NCBI GenBank assembly: GCA_000717735.1
Contig: JOBE01000008.1
Span: forward strand, 1-64,000
Direction: 5' to 3'
DNA length: 64,000 nt
Source: Streptomyces griseoluteus
GTDB taxonomy: Bacteria; Actinomycetota; Actinomycetes; Streptomycetales; Streptomycetaceae
The translations under genes were made by a program, and so were the position numbers. Of the stretch, positions 52,639-61,063 are shown one piece after another; within the stretch, counting starts at the first letter, position 1; every line of letters starts with the position of its first letter. The notes under the pieces are model-generated. The model saw only the letters and a program-made list of their open reading frames with translations. It searched no databases and was not told the DNA's origin.

Positions 52639-53655
52639 TCACCTCGGCTGATCGAGCGGTTGCATGAGCATGTCGGCGATGCGTTCCCTGGTGACCCGTT
52701 CGGCGCGGGAGGCGTGCTGGGTCAGGTAGAGCGCGTTGAGGAGCTGGTCGGTGGCGATCACCTCACCCGGTTCGCGGTTGAGGAAGCGCTGGACGAGACC
52801 CTGCTCCCCTTCGCCCGCGGCGGCCTCGGTCCCGAGGTGGGCCTCGATCATGGCGCGGAGCTGCTCCTCGCCGGGCGGTTCGAGCTCGAGCCGGATGCAG
52901 CGGCGCAACAGGGCGGCGGGGAAGTCCCGTTCGCCGTTGGAGGTGAGCACGATGAAGGGGAAGGTGGTGCAGCGGACCCGGCCGCCGAACACCCGCACCT
53001 TGCGGCCGTCGTCGCTGAGCACCTCCACGACGGGCTCCCGGTCCGCGAGCCGCTCCAGCTCCGGAATGGCGAACTCGCCCTCCTCCAGGGCGTTCAGGAG
53101 GTCGTTCGGCAGGTCGAGGTCGCTCTTGTCCAGCTCGTCGATGAGCAGCACCCGCGGCTGCTCTGAGGGGAGCAGCGCGGTGCCGAGCGGTCCGAGCCGG
53201 ATGTACGAGCCGATGCCGGCCGGGGCCGCGGCGGCGGAGCCGGGCGATCCGGCCTGGGCGCGCTCCAGCTGCACGTCCTGGAGGCGGCCGATGGCGTCGT
53301 ACCGGTAGAGACCGTCCTGGAGGGTGGTGCGGCTGACGATCGGCCAGCGCAGCACCCTGCCGAGGCCCAGCTCGTGGGCGACGGCGTGCGCGAGGGTGGA
53401 CTTGCCGGTGCCGGGGTTGCCGGTGACGAGGAGTGGACGCCGGAGGTAGAGGGCGGCGTTGACGGCGTCGGTCTCGGCAGGCCTGGGGTGGTGGTTCTGG
53501 ACGAGTCTGCGCTTGACCCCGAGCCGCCGGTCGGAACCGGCGAGCGTGTCGTCGGCGCTGCCCGTCGAGAAGTCGCGCCAGGGCGGCGGAGCGGGGAGCC
53601 GCTGTATCTCGTCGTGCGGAAGACCGGCACCACGGTAGATCCGCCAATCGTTCAC
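52639..53655 (-). CDS. MoxR-type AAA+ ATPase
   Basis: 338 aa, GTG start with AGGAGG eight bases upstream. Walker A GNPGTGKS (79-86), Walker B VLLIDELDK (Asp173/Glu174), sensor IVLTSNGERDFP, and the Arg-rich finger RRCIRLEL. A long disordered insert (AQAGSPGSAAAAPAG) lies between. MoxR ATPases act with vWA proteins as metal-loading or remodelling chaperones. Here the vWA partner is the next gene, and the protease-effector gene is upstream, giving the MoxR-vWA-VMAP triad. Confidence 0.9.
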   Translation of the reverse strand: MNDWRIYRGAGLPHDEIQRLPAPPPWRDFSTGSADDTLAGSDRRLGVKRRLVQNHHPRPAETDAVNAALYLRRPLLVTGNPGTGKSTLAHAVAHELGLGRVLRWPIVSRTTLQDGLYRYDAIGRLQDVQLERAQAGSPGSAAAAPAGIGSYIRLGPLGTALLPSEQPRVLLIDELDKSDLDLPNDLLNALEEGEFAIPELERLADREPVVEVLSDDGRKVRVFGGRVRCTTFPFIVLTSNGERDFPAALLRRCIRLELEPPGEEQLRAMIEAHLGTEAAAGEGEQGLVQRFLNREPGEVIATDQLLNALYLTQHASRAERVTRERIADMLMQPLDQPR

Positions 53656-53776
53656 GATGGACTCCTCCTGGCTGTGGTGTCGATGCCGGGTCCGTCGAAG
53701 GTACCGCCCGGGGGCGGGGCCTGCCGATGGCGTAACCGGACGGATCGCGAGTCGGTCGCCCCGGTGGCCGCTCGGG

Positions 53777-55825
53777 TCACGGCTCCCCCTCCCCGAGCAG
53801 CGGTGGCGCCTCCAGGCGCCCGCCGTGCGGCGGCCGGTCGGGCGGGTCGAGCAGGACCGCGATGCTCTCGGCCCAGGCGTACCGGGCGCGTGCCTCGGGC
53901 CCGGCCGCCGGGTCGGCCGCGCGGGTGCGCAGTGAGCGGACGGGGCCTCGTACGTCCCAGGCGGTGAGGGCGGTGGCGATCAGCCCGTCGGCCCGCTCGT
54001 GGAACTCCGCGCAGTCGGTGTGGTCGTGGGCGCCGGTCCGCCAGAGGGCGAGCGGGTGACCGGCGGCGAGAGCCGCGTTCATCGCCATCAGTCCGTCGCC
54101 GCTGCCCACGTGGCCGCAGTAGACCGGAACGGTGCCGGCCTCGGCCTCACGGAGCCGGTCGTACGTCTCCGCCCAGGTCTCCCTGCGTACGCGCGCGGTG
54201 TGGGCGTCCGGGCCGGCGCCGGGCACCTCGCCGCGCAGCGGGGCGGCACGGAGCGGCCCGTGCTCCCCCGCCTCCCAGCGCTCGCGCCATTCGGGCGCCG
54301 GTTCCCTGCCGTGGCGCAGGGCGTCACGGATGACCACGATCCTGCGCTGGCCGAGAGTGGTCGCCCAGGCGCCGTCGGGGCCCTGCGGGGGTTCGAGGCG
54401 CCACGTGTCGAGGGGTTCGTCGAAGAGCTCGCGCGGCAGCACCGCCTCCACGGCGGCCAGGTGCGGTCCGCTGTCGCCGCGCCGCAGGGCGTCCGCGAGC
54501 GGTTCGCGGAGGGTCTCCCTGAGGCGGGCCCGCTCGACGCCCCGGTCGTCGAAGTGGAGCGGGCTGACGGTGTGCCCGTCGAGGAGGAGCTTGACCCGCC
54601 ACGGGTAACGCCGGTCGTAGAGGGGGAGGCCGATCTCCAGGAGGACGTCGGCACGCGCGCGGGGTTCGCGTACGGAGAGGGGCGCGGGCCTGCCGGGGGT
54701 GACGAGCCGGTCGATCTCGCGCCGGAGGTGCCGGTCGGCGTCACCCGACTGGTTGACGATCCAGCCGGTGAGGGCGGCGGTGTCGGCACGCTCGCCGTAC
54801 CGCCCGCCGACGTGCCGGACGACGTGGGCCGCGTACAGGAGCACCGCGTCCAGGTCGAGGTCGCGGACGCCGTCCCTGCCGGGCGCCCGCAGGCCGCGAA
54901 GGAGCCCGGCGCCCTCGCTCCAGGTGCGCGGGTCGTCCTCCAGGGCGTCCGGCAGGTCGTCGTCCCTGATCCAGGCCTTGACCTGGTCGATCAGGTCAAG
55001 GATCTCGCCGGGGACGGTGGCTGCGGGCAGTTCGGCGAAGTGCCCGTACAGCTGGGTGCGCAGGCCGGGGCTCACGCCGCCCTGGGTGCCCGTCAGCTTC
55101 CCCTGGACGCGGGTCCAGTCGGGCCGGTCGTCGAGGGACTGGTAGCTGGCCAGGTGGTACCGGTCGTGGGCGCGCAGCGCCTCGCCCATGGCCTCGCCGC
55201 CGGGAAGGTCGTGCAGCCGGCGCAGGGCGGTGACGGGGACGACGGCGCCGCCGTCGCGCCCACGGCCTTTGTTGAGGCCGATGACGGCGCCCTGCCGGTG
55301 GTCGACGACGGGCCCGCCCGAGCAGCCTTCGACGGGCATGACCCAGTCGGTGATGAGGGCCTTCCCGTCGCTGCCGATCAGGGTGCCGTGGACGTGCCGG
55401 ATGCCGAGCTCGCCCGTCTCCCGGGACCAGCCGTGCAGCCCGACGGCGGTCGGCGGGACGGGCGGTCGCTCGCTGAGGCGCACGCAGGACGCCTTGCGCG
55501 CGCCGGGCACCCGCACGAGCGCGAGGTCGGGGAAGGCCCACCGGTCCGGTGGGTCGTCGGGCCTTTCGGGGCGCGGCAGGGCTAGCACGACGGTGCCGGT
55601 GGTCTCCCGGGTGGTCTTGCCGTCCTCCCAGGTGATGCCGACGGCCGGCTCGCTCCTCCACACCGCGCTTCCCCCCTCGGCAACGACATGGGCGCAGGTC
55701 AGCACCCAGCCGGGGGCGATGAAGAAGCCGGTGCCCCAGTACCGGTCGCCGTGCGGGTCATACCCGCAGCCGGGAGCCGCGATGCGTACGAGTGCGGGGC
55801 GCACGAGAGCGTCGAAGGCGCTCAT
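53777..55825 (-). CDS. Trypsin-like serine protease with C-terminal VMAP-type region
   Basis: 682 aa. The chymotrypsin-fold triad is complete: His46 (LTCAHVV), Asp100 (FPDLALVRV) and Ser169 (EGCSGGPVV). There is no signal peptide, so this protease should work in the cytosol, unlike secreted trypsins. A middle helical domain (about 225-370) and a ~300-aa C-terminal region (RADVLLEIGLPLYDRRYPWRVK ... ESIAVLLDPPDRPP) match the description of vWA-MoxR-associated proteins (VMAP) in bacterial conflict systems. Its start overlaps the Trypco1-like stop (ATGA). Function as a triggered suicide or defence protease is inferred. Confidence 0.85.
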   Translation of the reverse strand: MSAFDALVRPALVRIAAPGCGYDPHGDRYWGTGFFIAPGWVLTCAHVVAEGGSAVWRSEPAVGITWEDGKTTRETTGTVVLALPRPERPDDPPDRWAFPDLALVRVPGARKASCVRLSERPPVPPTAVGLHGWSRETGELGIRHVHGTLIGSDGKALITDWVMPVEGCSGGPVVDHRQGAVIGLNKGRGRDGGAVVPVTALRRLHDLPGGEAMGEALRAHDRYHLASYQSLDDRPDWTRVQGKLTGTQGGVSPGLRTQLYGHFAELPAATVPGEILDLIDQVKAWIRDDDLPDALEDDPRTWSEGAGLLRGLRAPGRDGVRDLDLDAVLLYAAHVVRHVGGRYGERADTAALTGWIVNQSGDADRHLRREIDRLVTPGRPAPLSVREPRARADVLLEIGLPLYDRRYPWRVKLLLDGHTVSPLHFDDRGVERARLRETLREPLADALRRGDSGPHLAAVEAVLPRELFDEPLDTWRLEPPQGPDGAWATTLGQRRIVVIRDALRHGREPAPEWRERWEAGEHGPLRAAPLRGEVPGAGPDAHTARVRRETWAETYDRLREAEAGTVPVYCGHVGSGDGLMAMNAALAAGHPLALWRTGAHDHTDCAEFHERADGLIATALTAWDVRGPVRSLRTRAADPAAGPEARARYAWAESIAVLLDPPDRPPHGGRLEAPPLLGEGEP

Positions 55826-56316
55826 GCGGGCTCATCGGCCGCCGGTCGTGTCCGGGGGGTTCTGTCGGGTGCGTCCTGACCGTGGGCGGGGGCCGGGGTC
55901 GGGCGGGCGGGATCCGTCGTGGGCGCCGTGCCGGGCGCGGCCTCCGTCGCGGGCGCCGGGGCCGGTTCGGGGTCCGCCGCAGGGGTCCTGCCCGGTTCGG
56001 TCCAGGTGAGGGAGACGCTCACGGAGGCCTTGCCCGAGCCGTCCGCGAGGACACCGATGACCTTGCCGGACTGTGCCGACAGCTCGATGCCGAAGCTGAC
56101 GGCGACCTCCACGGGACCCTGCGGGTCGAGTCCGGCGCGCAGGGAGCCGACCACCCCGCGGACCACGTCCGTGAGCCCGCCGGTCATCGAGACCACCCGG
56201 TCCCTGACACCGGTGTCCTGGAACCCGCCGCCCCTGCCCAGTTCCTGCACGTCACTGACCCGTGCCCACACCGGCGTACCGTCGTCCAGCCGAATTCGAG
56301 CGATCCCGTGAGTCAC
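55822..56316 (-). CDS. Trypsin-co-occurring protein (Trypco1/CU044_2847-like)
   Basis: 164 aa, GTG start. Residues 1-~108 are a beta-rich domain ending in GPVEVAVSFGIELSAQSGKVIGVLADGSGKASVSVSLTW, characteristic of the CU044_2847 family that sits beside trypsin-like effector proteases. The remaining ~55 residues are disordered Pro/Ala/Thr-rich. Such domains are thought to mark or control the protease. First gene of the seven-gene minus-strand locus; 4-nt overlap with the protease gene. Confidence 0.82.
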   Translation of the reverse strand: MTHGIARIRLDDGTPVWARVSDVQELGRGGGFQDTGVRDRVVSMTGGLTDVVRGVVGSLRAGLDPQGPVEVAVSFGIELSAQSGKVIGVLADGSGKASVSVSLTWTEPGRTPAADPEPAPAPATEAAPGTAPTTDPARPTPAPAHGQDAPDRTPRTRPAADEPA

Positions 56317-56410
56317 AGCGCCCCCGCTCCCCGAAACGATGATGGGGAAGGCTAGTCGGTGGGACTGACGGGCGACAGGGGACGGGAGAGGTACGGCCTA
56401 TCCTGATCGC

Positions 56411-56596
56411 ATGTACTTCACCGACCGTGGCATCGAGGAACTGGAGAAGCGGCGAGGCGAGGAGGAGGTCACCTTCGAGTGGCTCGCCGAGCAGCTGCGG
56501 ACGTTCGTCGACCTCAACCCCGACTTCGAGGTGCCCGTCGAGCGCCTCGCGACCTGGCTGGCCCGTCTGGACGACGACGAGGACGACGAGGAGTAG
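56411..56596 (+). CDS. DUF6104-like small acidic protein
   Basis: 61 aa: MYFTDRGIEELEKRRGEEEV then WLAEQLRTFVDLNPDFEVPVERLATWLARLDDDED. Highly conserved in Streptomyces to my recollection, as DUF6104. Two helices and an acidic tail; no known role. Divergent from the Trypco1-like gene across 94 bp. Confidence 0.85.
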   Translation: MYFTDRGIEELEKRRGEEEVTFEWLAEQLRTFVDLNPDFEVPVERLATWLARLDDDEDDEE

Positions 56597-56730
56597 GCGC
56601 CACCCGCGCGGGTGCCCGCCTGCCGTCACCCGCGCGTGTAGAGGGGCCTGCCGTCGCCCGCGCGCGCGTACGCCGCTTCCCGTACTCCTGCCCGGTACCC
56701 GCGCGCGTGGAGCAGCCCCCGCTCCCCGGG

Positions 56731-57546
56731 TCATCCCTCCCGCAGCCGGTCGTAGGCGAGTCCGAGCGCGCCGTGCGCGACGAGCAGTACCCCGGTCGCC
56801 GACCAGCCGCCGCTGCGCCGGCCGATCCCCCAGAGCAGCAGCGGCACCCCCGCCGCGAGCTGCGCCGCACCCAGGACGCGCGCCTTGGGGCCGCGCAGGT
56901 ACGGCCCGAGGGGACTGCCTTCCACCACGTCGAGTTCCGCGCGTACCGCGTCTCTCCAGCCGGACCATTCGAGCTGTTCCGCGCCCTGCGCCAGGGCGAC
57001 GGAGCGGAGCCGGTCGGCGTTCTCGCCGGGCAGGAGCCCGGTCGGCAGGGCGAGGCCGGTGCGGGTGAGGACGGCGACGAGGCCGACGAGCCGGCTGTGC
57101 GAGTCGGCCTCCGGGTCGGGCGCGGTGAGCGGTTCCAGGGCCTGCACGTCCAGGACCGGGTCGAGGGCGAGCCGCGCGGCGAAGGTGTGCATGGCCTCGT
57201 CCTCGCCGACGGGCGTGCCGTCCGCGAGCCAGGTGTAGCCGACCGTACGGCGGAAGCCGGCGGCGAGCGTGAGTCCTGCCCTGTCGCGGTCCCACCAGAG
57301 CGCGACGACGGGCCAGGTGGCGGCGGAGACGGCGAGGGCGGTGGCCCAGCCCGTGACGACCTGTTCGACGGGTTCACCGCCGTGGAGCCACGGTTTCCCT
57401 TCCGGGACGAGAACGCTCCAGTCGTCGCCCGCCGGGGCGAGGAGCAGCTGTTCCCTCAGCAGCTGGGCGGGCGGCCGGACCGCCGAGGGGTCGGCACGGC
57501 AGAGCAGCAGTGCGCCGACGGGGCGCTGCCCGGATGTCGCGTTCAT
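56731..57546 (-). CDS. Hypothetical protein with C-terminal membrane segments
   Basis: 271 aa. A soluble N-terminal ~220 residues (PVGALLLCRADPSAVRPPAQLL ... WPVVALWWDRDRAGLTLAAGF) and two weak hydrophobic segments near the C-terminus (VLGAAQLAAGVPLLLWGIG, GVLLVAHGALGLAY). I do not recognise the family. The 134 bp between it and the DUF6104 gene hold only GC-rich short repeats (cacccgcgcg). Confidence 0.72.
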   Translation of the reverse strand: MNATSGQRPVGALLLCRADPSAVRPPAQLLREQLLLAPAGDDWSVLVPEGKPWLHGGEPVEQVVTGWATALAVSAATWPVVALWWDRDRAGLTLAAGFRRTVGYTWLADGTPVGEDEAMHTFAARLALDPVLDVQALEPLTAPDPEADSHSRLVGLVAVLTRTGLALPTGLLPGENADRLRSVALAQGAEQLEWSGWRDAVRAELDVVEGSPLGPYLRGPKARVLGAAQLAAGVPLLLWGIGRRSGGWSATGVLLVAHGALGLAYDRLREG

Positions 57547-57615
57547 GGGCCCTACGCTAGGACAGTTTGTCCATGTACGGCTGCGATTGTCATCCCTGTC
57601 AGGGAAGAGTCAGGG

Positions 57616-57664
57616 TTGACTTCCTTTCACCGCGATATAGCGTGTCTCTCGAAAGACGCGATAT
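57616..57664 (+). promoter_or_regulatory. Promoter and operator of the DUF4097-PadR operon
   Basis: ttgact (57616-57621), 16 bases, tagcgt (57638-57643), a good vegetative promoter. Over its -10 lies an imperfect dyad: atatagcgtgtct and agacgcgatat around ctcgaa; cgcgatat also occurs twice (57631, 57657). Autorepression by the PadR protein of this operon is the natural guess. Confidence 0.6.
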
Positions 57665-57693
57665 GTTGCGTTGCCGAACGGGAGGTCAGCACC

Positions 57694-58569
57694 ATGACAG
57701 AGTGGTCCGTCACCGAGCCGACGAAGCTGGCACCGGCCGACCCCGTGACCCGCCTGCAGGTCCGCATCGTCAACGGCACGGTGAACGTGGTGGGGACGGA
57801 GGAGAGTTCCGCCCGGGTGGAGATCTCGGAGATCGAGGGCCCGCCGCTCATCGTGTCGCAGGACGGCTCCACCCTGACGGTGAGCTACGAGGACCTGCAG
57901 TGGAAGAGCATCCTCAAGTGGCTCGACCGCAAGGAGTACCGGCGCAGGGCCGTCGTCTCCGTCGCCGTTCCCGCGGGCGTCGACGTCGAGGTGGGAGTGG
58001 TCGGCGCCGAGGCCGTCGTCACCGGCATCAGAGGGCGTACGGAGGTGCGCGGCGTCACCGGCGACACCACCCTCCTCGGCCTCTCGGGTCCGGTCCGCGC
58101 GGAGAGCGTCTCGGGCAATCTGGAGGCCCAGTCGGTCACCGGCGCCCTCCGGATCAACACCGTGACCGGCGACGTGACGGTGATCGAGGGCGCGGGCGCC
58201 TCCGTGAAGGCGGAGACGGTCAGCGGTGACATGGTCATCGACCTCGACCCGGCCGACCTCGACGGGCCGCCCGCCGACATCCGGCTCGCCAGCGTCTCCG
58301 GCGAGGTCGCGATCCGGCTCCCGCACCCGGCGGACGCGCGGGTCGAGGCGAGCACCACGAGCGGTTCCGTGGCGAACGCCTTCGAGGACCTGCGCGTGGG
58401 CGGCCAGTGGGGCACCAAGTCCGTCACCGGCACCCTCGGTTCGGGCCGTGGCGCCCTCAAGGCGACCACCGTCTCCGGCTCCATCGCCCTCCTGCGGCGC
58501 CCCGAGCCCGACGGGGACACCGAGTCCACCTCCTCCTCCACCCCCACCGCGACCGGAAAGGTGCTCTGA
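57694..58569 (+). CDS. DUF4097 beta-solenoid protein
   Basis: 291 aa from ATG 57694 with ggaggt seven bases upstream. The second half is a run of short beta repeats (VTGDTTLLGLSGPVRAESVSG, SVTGALRINTVTGDVTVI, TTSGSVANAF, TVSGSIALL) typical of DUF4097 adhesin-like solenoids. No signal peptide or membrane segment. It is 1 bp ahead of the padR gene, a pairing common in actinobacteria; the protein may sense or bind envelope components or modulate PadR. Confidence 0.88.
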   Translation: MTEWSVTEPTKLAPADPVTRLQVRIVNGTVNVVGTEESSARVEISEIEGPPLIVSQDGSTLTVSYEDLQWKSILKWLDRKEYRRRAVVSVAVPAGVDVEVGVVGAEAVVTGIRGRTEVRGVTGDTTLLGLSGPVRAESVSGNLEAQSVTGALRINTVTGDVTVIEGAGASVKAETVSGDMVIDLDPADLDGPPADIRLASVSGEVAIRLPHPADARVEASTTSGSVANAFEDLRVGGQWGTKSVTGTLGSGRGALKATTVSGSIALLRRPEPDGDTESTSSSTPTATGKVL

Positions 58570-58570
58570 C

Positions 58571-59470
58571 ATGCCGCCCGTCTTCGCGCACGGCCGCCTC
58601 CGTCTCTATCTGCTCAAGCTGCTCGACGAGGCCCCGCGCCATGGCTACGAGGTGATCCGCCTCCTGGAGGAGCGCTTCCAGGGGCTGTACGCCCCCTCGG
58701 CGGGCACGGTCTACCCGCGGCTCGCCAAACTGGAGGCCGAAGGCCTCGTCACCCATGCCAGCGAGGGCGGCCGGAAGGTCTACTCGATCACCGACGCGGG
58801 CCGTGCCGAGCTCGCCGGGCGCGGCACCGAACTGGACGACCTGGAGCGGGAGATCCGCGAGTCGGTGTCGGAGCTGGCGGCGGAGATGCGCGAGGACGTG
58901 CGCGGCGCGGCCGGCCGGGTGCGCAGCGAGATGCGCGCGGCGGCGGGCCGGACCCGCACGGCGGAACCCTCCTCGTTCGCCGACGCCAGGGAGGAGCTGC
59001 GCCGGGTCGGGCAGGAGTGGAAGGAGCAGGCCCGGCAGGCCCGCGCCGAGGCGAAGTCCGCCCGCCACCAGGCGAAGGAGTTCCAGCGGATCGCCCAGCA
59101 GGTGCAGGAGGAGGTCCAGGACCGCTTCTCGCGGGGCGACTGGCCGAAGGGGGTCTGGGAGGGCCTCTCGGACATCACGGCCCAGCTGGGCGGTCTGGTG
59201 GCGGGTACGACCCATCCGAAGGCCGCCGCTCAGGAGGCGTCGTTCATGACGGCCCCGGTCGGCGAGGTGCCGGAGTGGGCGCGGGACACGGAGGGCTCGG
59301 GCGACCCGGCCCGTGACCTCGACCGGCTCCTCGACCGTTTCCGCGACGAGATCCGCGACGCGGCCCGCGACCACGGCGTGAGCCAGGACCAACTGGCCGA
59401 GGCCCGCGACCAGCTGTCGACGGCGGCGATCCGGATCACGGGCCTGCTGCGGTCCCGCCCCACGCCGTAG
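58571..59470 (+). CDS. PadR-family transcriptional regulator
   Basis: 299 aa. The N-terminal winged helix (LRLYLLKLLDEAPRHGYEVIRLLEERFQG, then GTVYPRLAKLEAEGLV) is PadR-type. The long C-terminal part is a coiled coil (residues ~85-190, RQARAEAKSARHQAKEFQRIAQQ) plus a terminal helical region, larger than the usual four-helix PadR tail. Probably represses its own operon through the dyad at 57636-57664. Confidence 0.9.
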   Translation: MPPVFAHGRLRLYLLKLLDEAPRHGYEVIRLLEERFQGLYAPSAGTVYPRLAKLEAEGLVTHASEGGRKVYSITDAGRAELAGRGTELDDLEREIRESVSELAAEMREDVRGAAGRVRSEMRAAAGRTRTAEPSSFADAREELRRVGQEWKEQARQARAEAKSARHQAKEFQRIAQQVQEEVQDRFSRGDWPKGVWEGLSDITAQLGGLVAGTTHPKAAAQEASFMTAPVGEVPEWARDTEGSGDPARDLDRLLDRFRDEIRDAARDHGVSQDQLAEARDQLSTAAIRITGLLRSRPTP

Positions 59471-59550
59471 CCGGACGCGGTGGGGGCCAGGAGCCGGGGC
59501 CGGGTTCGGGCTGGTTGCCCCTTCCTCTCCCGTACGGTCGACGGCGGGCC

Positions 59551-60942
59551 TCAGCCCCGGCCGGCGGTCACCGTCACCCGGGCGCCCGGGGCCGCGAGGA
59601 CCCAGGCCCTGCCCGGCGACGTGCGGAGCACCAGCGCCCCACCCCCGGCCGTCACCCGCCAGGTGCCGGGCGGCAGGGAGAGTTGGGTGACCCGGGGGCC
59701 GTGCCGGGCGGAGTCGTACGAGAGGCGGTAGACCCCGGCCGCCTGGTCGTAGGCGGCGGAGCGGACCGTGCCCGCGACCGCCTCCGCGTACGGCTCGGCG
59801 GTGAGCTCCTTGTTCGTGCGGAAGGTCCCGGCGCCGTCCACCGCGCAGTAGCCGCCGCCGTAGCACCAGACGTAGCCGGCCCAGCCGGAGCCGTAGCGGC
59901 CCAGGGAGGCCATCGCCTCGCGGTAGAAGCGGTTCATGTTCGGAAGGGAGTTGTTGAGCGGGCCCCATTCGCCCACCACGACGGGAACCTTGTACTCCTC
60001 GGGGTACCGGGTGACGGCCTGCTCGTAGTTCTCGATCCAGCCGGCGGCCGGGTCGTAGTCGGCACCCGCCTCCATGGCGGTGTTGTAGAAGTGGGGGGCG
60101 TAGACGACCTTCGGGTCGTCGATCCGCCCGAGCCCGGTGGGAACCCCCTCGCCCACGATCGGGGTCGGCTCGACGAAGACCCAGGTGGAGGGGTCGACCG
60201 AACGGACGGCGTCCGCGAGGCGGTTGTACATCGGGGTGAGGTGGTCCCGTTCGATGCGGCGGGCCGCCGTCGCCAGGTCCTCGCCCTCCCGTATCTCGCC
60301 CATGGGCTCGTTGATCAGGTCGTAGCCGAGGACGGCCTGGTGGTCCTCGAAGCGGTCGGCGAGCACCCGCCACATGCGGGCCTGGGCGCGCCGCAGGTCC
60401 TCGTCCTCGTAGAGGTGGGTGAAGGCCCGCTGGACGGCGGGTTCGAAGTACTCGGAGAACCAGTCGTCCGGGTGCGGGGTGAAGGGCAGTCCGTCGGTCC
60501 TGGTCGCCCACGTGGGCACGCCCCGGTGGCCGAACGCGGGGCCGAAGACGTCCTGGTGGGCGTCGATGAGGACCTTGACGTCATGTTTCGCGGCCCAGTC
60601 CAGGATCCGTTCGATCTTCCGCAGGTAGTCCTGGCTGTACTGGCCCGGCCGGGGTTCCAGGTCGTCCCAGAAGACCAGGAGGCGGGCGAAGTTGAAGCCC
60701 TTGGCCCGCATGTCGCGGAAGTGCCGTTCGGTGATCGCGGAGAGGGCGGCGTCGCCACGGTTCACCTTGTCCTCGACGTTCCAGCCGCGCAGGGTGAGGG
60801 TGCGGCCGTGCTCGTCGGTGAGGACGGGGATGCCGGGGATGCCGGGGATGCCGGGGATGCCGGCCGGGACCGGTTCCGCGTGGGCGGCGGTCGGGGCGAG
60901 CAGTGCGGCGACGACGCTGGCCGTCAGGATGGTGCGCAGCAA
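59551..60942 (-). CDS. Secreted GH5 glycosidase (endoglycoceramidase-like)
   Basis: 463 aa. Signal peptide MLRTILTASVVAALLAPTAAHA, then a Pro-Gly-Ile repeat (IPGIPGIPGIP, encoded by a ggatgccg tandem at 60829-60860). GH5 barrel: LRGWNVEDK at the start, LIDAHQDVFGP, acid/base Glu in LINEPMG, YAPHFYN, nucleophile Glu in VVVGEWGP. The C-terminal ~90 residues form a beta domain (YDSARHGPRVTQLSLPPGTW). DAHQDVF and the overall layout resemble endoglycosylceramidases, which release oligosaccharide from glycosphingolipids; cellulase-type activity is the alternative. Confidence 0.87.
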   Translation of the reverse strand: MLRTILTASVVAALLAPTAAHAEPVPAGIPGIPGIPGIPVLTDEHGRTLTLRGWNVEDKVNRGDAALSAITERHFRDMRAKGFNFARLLVFWDDLEPRPGQYSQDYLRKIERILDWAAKHDVKVLIDAHQDVFGPAFGHRGVPTWATRTDGLPFTPHPDDWFSEYFEPAVQRAFTHLYEDEDLRRAQARMWRVLADRFEDHQAVLGYDLINEPMGEIREGEDLATAARRIERDHLTPMYNRLADAVRSVDPSTWVFVEPTPIVGEGVPTGLGRIDDPKVVYAPHFYNTAMEAGADYDPAAGWIENYEQAVTRYPEEYKVPVVVGEWGPLNNSLPNMNRFYREAMASLGRYGSGWAGYVWCYGGGYCAVDGAGTFRTNKELTAEPYAEAVAGTVRSAAYDQAAGVYRLSYDSARHGPRVTQLSLPPGTWRVTAGGGALVLRTSPGRAWVLAAPGARVTVTAGRG

Positions 60943-61009
60943 GGGAGACCTCCGGCACGACGAGGTGAGGATTGTTCATGTTTCGCGTGCCGGAGATACC
61001 ATCAGTAGT

Positions 61010-61037
61010 CCTGACGAGTCATCAAGAGGTCGTCAGG
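61010..61037. promoter_or_regulatory. Inverted repeat upstream of the GH5 gene
   Basis: Arms cctgacga (61010-61017) and tcgtcagg (61030-61037), perfect, 12-bp spacer, ~70 bp before the GH5 start. Nearby, attcacga-gtcgt repeats directly (61042 and 61062). A likely operator, regulator unknown. Confidence 0.5.
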
Positions 61038-61063
61038 AGGTATTCACGAAGTCGTCGGGGGAT

